Of a stretch of DNA of 64,000 nucleotides, positions 55,201 through 62,615 are shown one piece after another (position 1 is the stretch's first letter; every line of letters begins with the position of its first letter). Origin of the DNA: Saccharopolyspora gloriosae. GTDB taxonomy: Bacteria > Actinomycetota > Actinomycetes > Mycobacteriales > Pseudonocardiaceae. Position numbers and translations under genes: made by a program. The notes below the pieces were generated by a model that saw nothing but the letters and a program-made list of their open reading frames with translations, was not told the origin of the DNA and searched no databases. Where the stretch lies: positions 3,333,470 to 3,397,469 of the forward strand of contig NZ_CP059557.1 of NCBI RefSeq assembly GCF_022828475.1, in the 5' to 3' direction.

Positions 55201-57460
55201 CGGCTTGCACGGTCTGATCGCGGTGGCGAAGTCCCTGACCGTCCATGATGGACTGGACGTCGCGGTTCTGACCAGCAATGCGCACCCCGTCGGCCACGGG
55301 GCCGCCCAGCCCGTCAAGGCCACCGCGCTCGGCCCGTGCTTGGTGTGGCCGCTGGAGGTGCCAGGCGTGCGCTGCCGGGCGATCGACGTCGGCCCGCACG
55401 ACCGCGTCGCGTTGCTCGCCGAGCTCACCGCGCAATGGCCGGACGATGAGCAGGTCGCGCTGCGTGGCGGGCGCCGGTGGCGACGGGAACGGCAGCCGCT
55501 CAAGCTCACCGCGGGCAATGCCTCCCTGCTGCGGCGCGGCGGGGTGTACCTGATCACCGGCGGTACCGGCGGGATCGGACGCACCTTGGCCAGGTACCTG
55601 ATCGATGAGTGGAAAGCGACGGTGGTGCTCGCCAGTCGTTCAGGGACTTCCCCTGAGGTGCCGGAAGGAGCCGAGACGCATCAGGTCGACGTGACCGACG
55701 GAGCGCAGGTGCGGGAACTGGTGCGCGACGTAGTCGCCCGGCACGGGGCGTTGCACGGTGTAGTGCACGCTGCGGGCGTGCCCGGCGGTGGGCTGATGGC
55801 CTTGAAGGACCCGGACGCCGCCGACGTCGTGCTGGCGCCGAAGGTGGCAGGAACGCTCGCGTTGCAAGCGGCATGTGCCGACGTCGGCCTGGACTTCCTC
55901 GTGCTGTGCTCGTCGCTCATCGCGGTCACCGGCGGAGCCGGGCAAGTCGATTACAGCGCGGCGAACGCGTTTCTCGAGGCAGCGGCGGAGGAAGCCGCAG
56001 CGACCGGAGGCCCGCTCACCCTCACCGTCGACTGGGATGCCTGGCGCGAGGTCGGAATGTCGGTCGACGCCGTGGGGCCGCGACCGCACCCGACAGGGCA
56101 TCCCTTGTTGACCCACCGGATCTCGGACTCCATGTATTCCGGTCGGTTCAGCGCCCGGAGCAGCTGGCTGGTCGACGAGCACCGCATGCTCGACATGCCG
56201 GTCGTGCCCGGTGCGGGGCATCTGGAGCTGGTACGGGCCGCCGTGGCCGATTCCCACGGCCAGGACCCGGTCGGGTACGGCGACATCACGTTCTACACGC
56301 CGGTCGTGGCCGGTGAGCAGGAATCGACAGAGGTGCGGGTCGTGCTCGGAGAACTCGACGAGACGACCGGCGAGGTCCCGTTCGACGTGGTCAGCGCCTA
56401 CACCGACGCAGCGGGCGCGTCCTGCTGGCAGCGCAACTCGGCGGGCACGGCTCACCTGGGTGAGCCGGCACCTGCTCCGGTCCACGACCTGGACGCCCTC
56501 GTCCACGGCGCCTCCCTCGTGGTGCCCGACGACCTCGGTGCGGTCGGCCCGATGAGCTTCGGCCCTCGCTCCCGGTGCCTGGTGTCCATGCGCGGTGGCG
56601 ATCGGGAATTCGCCGCGCTGCTCCGGCTCCCGGACGAGTTCGCGCACGAGACCCACGAGCTGCCGCTGCACCCGTCGCTGCTGGACATCGCCACCGCGTT
56701 CGTGGGGCTGTTCACCGCGGAGGAATTCCGGATACCGCTTTCCTACGGCCGGGTGAAGGTGTCGGGACCCTTGCGCGGTGAGGTCCTCAGCCACCAGCTG
56801 CATCGAGTGCGGGACGACGGCGAACGGCAGACGGTGAGCGCCGACCTGACCGTCATGGCGACCGACGGTACGGAGCTGCTGCGCATCGAGAACTTCGTGC
56901 TGAAGAAGGCGGGTGATCTGCGCCGGCGTCTCGTCGGCGCTCGCGACGGTGTGCCGCAGGAGGTCGTGCCGTACGCACTGCCGCGGACGGGCGGTCCTGC
57001 GGTGGGTTTCCTGAGCCAGCAGCTCGCCGAAGGCATCGAACCAGCCGAGGGCGTCGAGGTGTTCGAGCGATTGCTCGCCCATCGCGTCTCGCCGGTCGCC
57101 ACGGTGTGCACCCAGGACCTGGCGGCGGTGCTGGCCCAGGCCAGGCGGACGGTGCAGGTCCCGGAAGTGAGCACGACGGCACTCACTGCTCGGCACCCGA
57201 GGCCCCGGCTGGGAACGCCGTACGTCGAGCCGAGCGACGACCTGTGCCGCTCCCTGGCCGAGTTGTGGCAGGACCTGCTGGGCATGGAATCGGTCGGCAT
57301 GCACGACGACTTCTTCGACCTCGGAGGGCACTCGTTGCTGGGCATCCAGCTCGCCGCCCGGTTGCGCAACGAATTCGGGCTCGACGTGCCGCTGGACTCT
57401 CTGTTCGAAGGGCTCACCGTCGCGCGGTTACGGGATCGGGTGGGCGCTTCGTCCACGTGA
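52202..57460 (+). CDS. One-module type I polyketide synthase (KS-AT-KR-DH-ACP)
   Basis: The 1,752-residue protein has a ketosynthase (about 10-430; Cys178 in TACSTSL, His314, His354), an acyltransferase (about 510-830; Ser636 in GYSLGE, HAFH at 732-735), a ketoreductase with its structural half (about 900-1290; ITGGTGGIG from 1118, Ser1238, Tyr1251, Asn1255), a dehydratase-like domain (about 1300-1560; His1327, Asp1495) and an ACP (Ser1711 in DLGGHSLLG). KR before DH is not the usual modular order. The DH motif reads H-x3-D-x4-P where H-x3-G-x4-P is expected. There is no thioesterase. It starts inside nadC. Confidence 0.92.
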   Translation: MDADDAAHLAGHIAVVGIACRFPGASTPDEFWDVIRGGREPVTFFTEAELRSAGTPERMLTDPDYVPAQGTIDDEDQFDAEFFGINPVEAGMMDPQHRLLLESAWTALENAGHDPHRVPGPVGVFAGAYRNDHLGLVDTPDEATAFARNIANETDYLATRVSYKLNLHGPAVTVQTACSTSLVAVHLACQSLRTGESRTALAGGVTLRSGQPRGYLYQRGGILSPDGHCRPFDADAEGTVIGDGVGMVVLKRLSDAIADGDTVHALVLGSAAGNDGAERVGFTAPGVAGQARVIGAALRAARVQPSSLGYVETHGSGTALGDRIEVDALTRAFKERGWTSGTCRIGSVKSNIGHTHAASGIAGFIKTVLSLRHRTIAPTLHFRDPNPRIDWASTPFRVAVEESRWDQGAAPLRAGVSSFGLGGTGVHVVLQEAPLPRPTDDTGTPQVLPLSARSPEALHSARSRLAEHFGEDRGQRLADVAYTLQEGRTPFEHRLAVVGPDPVRALRDDDPAKVLHGTISGKSPSVTFLFPGLGDQYPGMGRGLFETEPVFAAALQECDRLMRRHNRSLLASLYPADTATPATSRTGLMRMLGRGTDGPELRETGLAQPTVFAVEYALAKLWSSRGVRPDALIGYSLGEYVAACVAGVLDLDDAIALVCARADLIAGLPPGAMLAVPLPSTAIAEHLGDDLSLAAVNGPELCVVAGPTAAVEDLAARLAEQEVATRPLLTSHAFHSHMMEPIVEQFTELAGSITFHAPKIPYASNVTGDRITDVDATDPSYYARHLRQPVRFIEGLHAVRGEVLLEVGPGRALGGLAMQNRDPEQNVRAFASLPAGFDARPAAEVLATATAELWLAGVPIDWSATHHHRRRRVPVPAYPFQGRRYGVSAPAPRRSPADSVPELGRKPDLADWVSVPVWQPAVLGEVVAREPKKVLLFAGDSALSGELAAGLAQYGDDVVVVPPGTDDFRSLIEPQWTPELLVHARLVTAEPVSPDEAQRLGLHGLIAVAKSLTVHDGLDVAVLTSNAHPVGHGAAQPVKATALGPCLVWPLEVPGVRCRAIDVGPHDRVALLAELTAQWPDDEQVALRGGRRWRRERQPLKLTAGNASLLRRGGVYLITGGTGGIGRTLARYLIDEWKATVVLASRSGTSPEVPEGAETHQVDVTDGAQVRELVRDVVARHGALHGVVHAAGVPGGGLMALKDPDAADVVLAPKVAGTLALQAACADVGLDFLVLCSSLIAVTGGAGQVDYSAANAFLEAAAEEAAATGGPLTLTVDWDAWREVGMSVDAVGPRPHPTGHPLLTHRISDSMYSGRFSARSSWLVDEHRMLDMPVVPGAGHLELVRAAVADSHGQDPVGYGDITFYTPVVAGEQESTEVRVVLGELDETTGEVPFDVVSAYTDAAGASCWQRNSAGTAHLGEPAPAPVHDLDALVHGASLVVPDDLGAVGPMSFGPRSRCLVSMRGGDREFAALLRLPDEFAHETHELPLHPSLLDIATAFVGLFTAEEFRIPLSYGRVKVSGPLRGEVLSHQLHRVRDDGERQTVSADLTVMATDGTELLRIENFVLKKAGDLRRRLVGARDGVPQEVVPYALPRTGGPAVGFLSQQLAEGIEPAEGVEVFERLLAHRVSPVATVCTQDLAAVLAQARRTVQVPEVSTTALTARHPRPRLGTPYVEPSDDLCRSLAELWQDLLGMESVGMHDDFFDLGGHSLLGIQLAARLRNEFGLDVPLDSLFEGLTVARLRDRVGASST

Positions 57461-57496
57461 AACCGGCCGCCATAGTTCGTCCACTGTGGAGGTGCA

Positions 57497-58381
57497 ATGT
57501 CCGGCTTTTCCCAGATCGGCGTCGCCGGGGCTGGTGTCATGGGCGCCGAGGTCGCTCAGGTCGCGGCCACGGCCGGCCACGAGGTCGTGCTGCTCGACCT
57601 CTCCGACGAGGTGCTGAACAGGGCGCGATCCGGCATCCGATCCAATCTGCGGTTTCAGCGGATGTTCGCCGAGGGCGCTCCCGCCGTGAACGCGGAGGAA
57701 GTTCTCGGGCGGATCACCTTCACCACCTCGGCAGCGGATTTCGCCGAGGTCGAGATCGTCATCGAGAACATCACCGAAAAATGGGATGCGAAGGAGGATC
57801 TCTACCGACGTCTCGACCGGATTTGCGCCGATTCGACCGTGTTCGCGGTGAACACCTCGGTTATTCCGATCACCAAGGTCGGTGCGGTGACCGGCCGGAT
57901 GGACCGGGTCATCGGAACGCACTTCATGAACCCGGTGTCACGCAAGCCCACCGTCGAGGTCATTCGTGGACACCACACCAGCGACGAAACCGTTTCCGTG
58001 ACGCTGGGCATGCTGGAGTCGCTCGGCAAACGCGGCATCGTGGTGCAGGACTCGCCCGGATTCGTCTCCAACCGAGTGCTGATGCTCACCGTCAACGAGG
58101 CGATCTTCCTGCTGCATGAAGGAGTAGCCACCGCCGAGCAGGTCGATGACATCTTCGTCACCTGCTTCGGGCACGCGATGGGGCCGCTGGCGACCGCCGA
58201 CCTGATCGGGCTGGACACGATCCTGTACTCGATCGAGGGGCTCTACGAGCACTTCAACGACTCGAAGTACCGGCCATGCCCGCTGTTGCGGCGGATGGTC
58301 GATGCCGGACTGCACGGATGCAAGAACGGCGCCGGGTTCTTTCAATACGCCAACAGCGGCTCTCGGAAGGGAATCTCGTGA
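57497..58381 (+). CDS. 3-Hydroxyacyl-CoA dehydrogenase-like enzyme (FkbK type)
   Basis: The 294-residue protein has the NAD fold GVAGAGVMGAEVAQVAATAG and the catalytic His region GTHFMNPVSRKPTVEVIRG, then QDSPGFVSNRVLMLTVNEAI. Next to an ACP, an acyl-CoA dehydrogenase and an FkbH homologue it fits the FkbK role: oxidation of glyceryl-ACP toward the malonyl oxidation level. GGAGG precedes ATG 57497. The stop overlaps the ACP gene. Confidence 0.88.
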   Translation: MSGFSQIGVAGAGVMGAEVAQVAATAGHEVVLLDLSDEVLNRARSGIRSNLRFQRMFAEGAPAVNAEEVLGRITFTTSAADFAEVEIVIENITEKWDAKEDLYRRLDRICADSTVFAVNTSVIPITKVGAVTGRMDRVIGTHFMNPVSRKPTVEVIRGHHTSDETVSVTLGMLESLGKRGIVVQDSPGFVSNRVLMLTVNEAIFLLHEGVATAEQVDDIFVTCFGHAMGPLATADLIGLDTILYSIEGLYEHFNDSKYRPCPLLRRMVDAGLHGCKNGAGFFQYANSGSRKGIS

Positions 58382-58629
58382 CGGAGACCAAGGCGAAGGT
58401 GCGTGAGTTCCTCGGTCGCTACCTCCCCGATCAGGAGATAGCCGATGACGAGGACATGTTCAGCAGAGGTTACGCGAACTCGATGTTCGTCGTGCAGCTG
58501 GTGCTCTTCGTCGAGCAGGAGCTGGCCACTCCGGTCGACGACGATGACCTGGATTTCGACAACTTCCGCAGTGTTGATGCCATCGCGGGCTTCGTTCACG
58601 CCAAGGCGGGCCGTCCGCAACACGCCTGA
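58378..58629 (+). CDS. Dedicated acyl carrier protein (FkbJ type)
   Basis: The 83-residue carrier has the phosphopantetheine Ser in RGYANSMFVVQLVLF; an Asn-Ser-Met site with a leading Ala replaces the usual D-S-L, as in methoxymalonyl/hydroxymalonyl carriers. It is expected to hold the glyceryl-derived C3 unit while FkbK/FkbI-type enzymes oxidise it. GTG 58378 overlaps the previous stop. Confidence 0.88.
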   Translation: MTETKAKVREFLGRYLPDQEIADDEDMFSRGYANSMFVVQLVLFVEQELATPVDDDDLDFDNFRSVDAIAGFVHAKAGRPQHA

Positions 58630-58641
58630 GTTGGAGGAAAA

Positions 58642-59766
58642 ATGCCGCTCAGCGCTATCCGCGAGCAGCAGCAGACGGCCTTTCGCGAATTCGCTCGTGA
58701 AGAGGTCGAACCGCATGCCGAGGCCTGGGATCGCGACGAGACCATTCCGCTCCGGTCGATCGATGCGTTCGCCGGGAAGGGGTGGTTCGGGACGCTCATC
58801 CCGGCCGAACACGGCGGGCTGGGCCAGGACGCGGTGGCATTCGGCCTGCTCAACGAGGAGATCGGCGGTGCCTGTTCGTCGTTGCGCAGCGTCCTGACGG
58901 TGCACAGCATGGTCTCGTACGCGGTGTGCCGGTGGGGGAGCGACACGTTGCGACGGCAGTGGCTGCCGCGGCTGGCCACCGGCGAGGTGATCGGTGCGTT
59001 CTGCCTGAGTGAGGAGACCTCCGGCAACGATGCGGGTGCACTCGCCACCACCGCGGTCCACGACGGCGAGACCTTCCGGCTGACGGGGACCAAGAAGTGG
59101 ATCACCTACGGGCAGCGGTCGGACGTGTACTTGGTATTCGCCGCGTGCGACGGAAAACCGGCGGCGTTCTTGGTCGAGCGAAACCTGCCCGGAGTGGAGG
59201 TGGTGCCGGTGCGTGGCATGAGCGGCACCAGAGCCTCCATGGTCGCGGAGCTGCACCTGCACGATGTGGCGGTGCCTGCGAGTTCGCTGGTCGGGCGGGT
59301 GGGATTCGGGATCGCCGCAGTGGCCACGAGCGCGTTGGACATCGGCCGGTACAGCGTCGCCTGGGGGTGCGTCGGCATCCTCGCCGCCGCGCTGCGCACT
59401 TCCTTGCAACACGCCCACGACCGCACCAGTTTCGGCGTGCGCATCGGCGAGCACCAACTGGTGCAGCGCATGGTCGCCGACATGGCCACCGCGCACTCCG
59501 CCGCGCGCCTGTTGTGCGTCGAAGCGGGTGAACTCAAGGACGCCGGAGATCCGCGCACCGTCCACGCCACCTGGACCGCCAAGTATTTCGCCTCCTGTCA
59601 GGCCTTCCGCGCCGCTGCGGACGCCGTTCAGATTCTCGGTGCCCGAGGTTGCCTCGAGGGGCACACCGCGAATCGGCTGCTCCGTGATTCGAAGGTCATG
59701 GAGATCATCGAAGGCAGTACCCAGCTTCAGCAGATCTACCTCGCCCAGGCCGCGAGCACGTCCTGA
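58642..59766 (+). CDS. Acyl-CoA dehydrogenase-like flavoenzyme (FkbI type)
   Basis: The 374-residue protein has the acyl-CoA dehydrogenase features AFCLSEETSGNDAGALATTA, GTKKWITYGQRSDVYLVFA and a C-terminal IIEGSTQLQQIYLAQAAS. In extender-unit clusters this family oxidises the alpha position of the carrier-bound C3 chain. TTGGAGGAAAA precedes ATG 58642. Confidence 0.88.
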   Translation: MPLSAIREQQQTAFREFAREEVEPHAEAWDRDETIPLRSIDAFAGKGWFGTLIPAEHGGLGQDAVAFGLLNEEIGGACSSLRSVLTVHSMVSYAVCRWGSDTLRRQWLPRLATGEVIGAFCLSEETSGNDAGALATTAVHDGETFRLTGTKKWITYGQRSDVYLVFAACDGKPAAFLVERNLPGVEVVPVRGMSGTRASMVAELHLHDVAVPASSLVGRVGFGIAAVATSALDIGRYSVAWGCVGILAAALRTSLQHAHDRTSFGVRIGEHQLVQRMVADMATAHSAARLLCVEAGELKDAGDPRTVHATWTAKYFASCQAFRAAADAVQILGARGCLEGHTANRLLRDSKVMEIIEGSTQLQQIYLAQAASTS

Positions 59767-59790
59767 TGCCGAGCAGGAGGAGGAAGCGAG

Positions 59791-60834
59791 ATGACCGAAC
59801 AGGTCACCGACGTCAAGTCCGTCAAATGCGTGGTGTGGGACCTCGATCAGACGATCTGGGACGGGGTGCTCCTGGAAGACGGCGATGTGCGGTTGCGGCC
59901 CGGTGTTCGTCAGGTGCTCGAGGTTCTCGACGAGCGCGGGATCTTGCACTCGCTCGCCAGCCGCAACGATCCGGAAGCGGTACGAGCGAAGCTCGAGGAA
60001 TTCGGAATCGATCATTATTTCCTCCACCCGCAGATCGGATGGCACGTCAAATCGGAATCCGTGGGCAGGATCGCCGAGGCTCTCAACATCGGCACCGATG
60101 CCATCGCTTTCGTCGATGACCAGCCGTTCGAACGGGACGAAGTCGTCCATGAGCACCCGGACGTGCTGTGCGTGGACGCGGCGGAGCTGACGGATCTGCT
60201 GGTCCGGCCGGAGTTCATCCCGAGGTTCGTGACGGAGGACTCGAAGAGGCGTCGCGAGATGTACCGCGAAGACGCCCGACGCAAGATCGACGAAAAATCC
60301 TTCGCCGGCCCGCAGGAGACGTTTCTGGCGGGGCTGGACATGCGGTTCGAGATCGCCGAAGCCGGTGAAGGCGATCTGCAGCGTGCGGAGGAGCTCACCG
60401 TGCGCACGAACCAGCTGAACACCACGGGACGCACATTTTCGTACGATGAGCTGGACGCCTTTCGCCGGTCTGATGACCACCTGCTGTTGGTCGCCAGGCT
60501 GACCGACAGGTACGGGCCTTACGGCAACATCGGTCTGGCCCTGATGGACACCAGCGGACCGGGTTGGACGATTCGATTGCTGCTCATGTCGTGCCGCGTG
60601 ATGTCACGTGGGGTGGGCACGGTATTGATCAACCACATCAAGCGCCGCGCGGCGTCGGCCGGAGTGCAGCTGTCGGCGGACTTCATCTCGACCGGGCGCA
60701 ACCGGCCGATGTTGGTGTCGTTCAAGTTCAACGGATTCAGCGAGGTCGCTCGCGATGGTGCTTACGTCACCTTCAGGGCGGACTTGACCGCGATCCCGCC
60801 GGACCCCGATTACATCAAGATCCTCGTGAGCTGA
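59791..60834 (+). CDS. FkbH-type HAD-superfamily glyceryl transferase
   Basis: The 347-residue protein begins with the HAD motif KCVVWDLDQTIWDGVLLEDG (Asp17, Asp19), has AFVDDQPFERDEV, and ends with a GNAT-like domain (about 190-340; LLLMSCRVMSRGVGTVLINH). FkbH proteins take 1,3-bisphosphoglycerate, dephosphorylate it and load glyceryl on the dedicated carrier. The FkbG O-methyltransferase that would make methoxymalonyl-ACP is absent, so hydroxymalonyl-ACP is the expected extender. It is the last gene of the rightward arm. Confidence 0.92.
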   Translation: MTEQVTDVKSVKCVVWDLDQTIWDGVLLEDGDVRLRPGVRQVLEVLDERGILHSLASRNDPEAVRAKLEEFGIDHYFLHPQIGWHVKSESVGRIAEALNIGTDAIAFVDDQPFERDEVVHEHPDVLCVDAAELTDLLVRPEFIPRFVTEDSKRRREMYREDARRKIDEKSFAGPQETFLAGLDMRFEIAEAGEGDLQRAEELTVRTNQLNTTGRTFSYDELDAFRRSDDHLLLVARLTDRYGPYGNIGLALMDTSGPGWTIRLLLMSCRVMSRGVGTVLINHIKRRAASAGVQLSADFISTGRNRPMLVSFKFNGFSEVARDGAYVTFRADLTAIPPDPDYIKILVS

Positions 60835-60920
60835 TTCAGGTTCGGCCAGTGCCGCTCAGAACCAGCCGCCGTCCGACAGACCGTGACCGGCCAAGCGACC
60901 CACCGCCCACTCCGACCGGA

Positions 60921-60967
60921 GTGAACGGACCGTTCGTCCAGTCTTGTTGGACGAACGGTCCGCTCAC
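60921..60967 (+). terminator. Hairpin ending the cluster; relative of the 14239 repeats
   Basis: Nearly perfect 20-base arms GTGAACGGACCGTTCGTCCA and TGGACGAACGGTCCGCTCAC enclose GTCTTGT. It lies 86 bases after the FkbH-type gene stop and shares its stem with the repeats at 14239-14434. Confidence 0.8.
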
Positions 60968-60983
60968 TCGTTCCCGAGGGTGG

Positions 60984-61373
60984 ATGTCGCTGGTCGGTAC
61001 GGCGGTGGGGTGGAGTGCCGTCGACCGGTATCTCCGCGATGATCCGGCGGCGGCGACGGCGTTCGACGGTGGGGACGCTCCCGATGAGCTCGCCACCGGC
61101 CTCGTCGGCGGAGGGTGTCGACGCGGCGCCGCAGCCCGAAGATCTCGGACTCGACTGCCCGTGCCGAGAGGCCCGAAGGCCCTGCGTGCACCTGCTGGCC
61201 GCCTATTACGCGGTCGTCCAGCGCATCGACGAGGAACCGGCGCCGGCACTCGCCGTGCGCGGGTTCGCGCGGTCCGCGCGGGGCCGGAGCAGGTCGGCGG
61301 GAGCTCGATTCCGATCGACGCGCTCGCCCCGCAGGACTTCTTCACCGCGCGCACGAATCCCGCCCGGAGCTGA
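60984..61373 (+). pseudogene. Frameshifted remnant of a SWIM zinc-finger protein
   Basis: The SWIM motif is clear in one frame: LDCPCREARRPCVHLLAAYY (C-x-C-x7-C-x-H). The sequence that should precede it (AFDGGDAPDELATGLVGG, about 61055-61105) and follow it (SSIPIDALAPQDFF, about 61300-61345) is in another frame. At least two frameshifts and the short length show a decayed gene. No intact partner is nearby. Confidence 0.65.
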
Positions 61374-61584
61374 GGACCGTCCGGGGACGTTCATCACCGG
61401 TCTTCGACGTGTCCTGCGTGGGTCGCGGATCGAGGGATTCGGCGCAAGCATCGCCGCAGCGCCACCGTGGAAGCGGTGTTCGGCGCGCGGTTCAACCGCC
61501 TCGATGATCTTCGGTGGTCGTTTTCCGTTGGCGGACAACGAAAAATGGCCCCGTCTCGGACCGTCCAAGTTCAACGACAGCTCC

Positions 61585-62543
61585 TCAGGGGCGGCCCTCC
61601 GAGTGGCCGAGCGCGTCGGTGGACGCGTTCGCGGACGTGGGGATCAGGTTCTCCGCGGTGGCGCCGATCGTCGTCAGGCATGCCGAGGTCACCGGATGAT
61701 CCCGGCCGCCGAGCCGGGTCGCGGCGAGGATGCGGCGCGCCGGCGCGGGTTCCCCGTGCAGCGGGATGCGCACCACCGGCCAGTCGCCGTGGAGCCGGGC
61801 GAGCCGGGGCACCAGGATGATGCCGAAGTTGTGAGCGACGAGCGCGGTTCCGGTGTCCCACTCGTCGGCGTGATGCGCGATGTTGGGGCTGAAGCCCGCC
61901 GTCATGCACGCGGTGCGCACCAGATCGTGGTAAGTAGTTCCAGGTCTGCCGACGATCCAGGGTTCGTCGGCGGCATCGGCGAGTGTGACGGTGGCCTGCC
62001 CGGCCAGCCGGTGATCGCTGGGAACCACCAGGTCGAGCGGATCGTCGAGCAGCGGGTGCTGCTCGAAGCGGTGGTCGCCCATGGGCGGCGTCTCCGCGGT
62101 GTTGATCACCAACGCCAGATCGGCATCCCCCGCGAGCAGCAGGTCGAAGCAGGGCGCCGGTTCCGCTTCGATGACCCGGACGCGCACTCGGGGAAACCGC
62201 CTGCGCAGATCCGCGGCCGCGGCGGGCAGCAGGTGGGTCGCGGCGGTGGAGAAGCCGCACAAGGTGAACGGCCCGGAGGGTTCGTCCACGGCCGCGGCGA
62301 GTTCCGCGTAAGCGCGCTCCGCCTGCGCGTGCAGGGCCTCCGCGTGGTGCAGCACGGTCCTGGCCGCGGCGGTGAGGCGGATGCCGCGACCGGCCTGGGC
62401 CACCAGCTCCACGCCGAGCTCATCGGCCAGCTGACGCAGCTGGTACGACACCGTCGAGGGGTGTAGTGCAGCGCGGCCGCGGCAGCGGTGACCGTGCCGT
62501 AGTGGGCGACCATCTGCAGGACTTTCAGTTTCGGATCGACCAT
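61585..62543 (-). pseudogene. LysR-family regulator with a frameshift in the DNA-binding domain
   Basis: ATG 62543 starts VDPKLKVLQMVAHYGTVTAA, the first helices of a LysR winged helix, to ALHYTP. The continuation expected in the family, SYQLRQLADELGVELVAQAG, is in the next frame from about 62455. One missing base in the run GGGG at 62458-62461 explains the break. The effector domain (to 61585) is intact. Either the gene is newly dead or the homopolymer was miscalled. It diverges from the MFS gene. Confidence 0.8.
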
Positions 62544-62615
62544 GCGACTATTTTGCACGGTTCGCTCGAGGAACGTTTGATTCCCTTCACGGTTCATGGC
62601 CAGCAAGCTGTCGGC

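Noticed and set aside
55640-57331. A 563-codon minus-strand frame inside the PKS gene
   Set aside because: It is a mirror of the KR-DH-ACP coding region with no motif of its own.
58342-60480. A 712-codon minus-strand frame across the FkbJ/FkbI/FkbH-type genes
   Set aside because: All three plus-strand genes have full family motifs and ribosome sites; the opposite frame has no recognisable domain.
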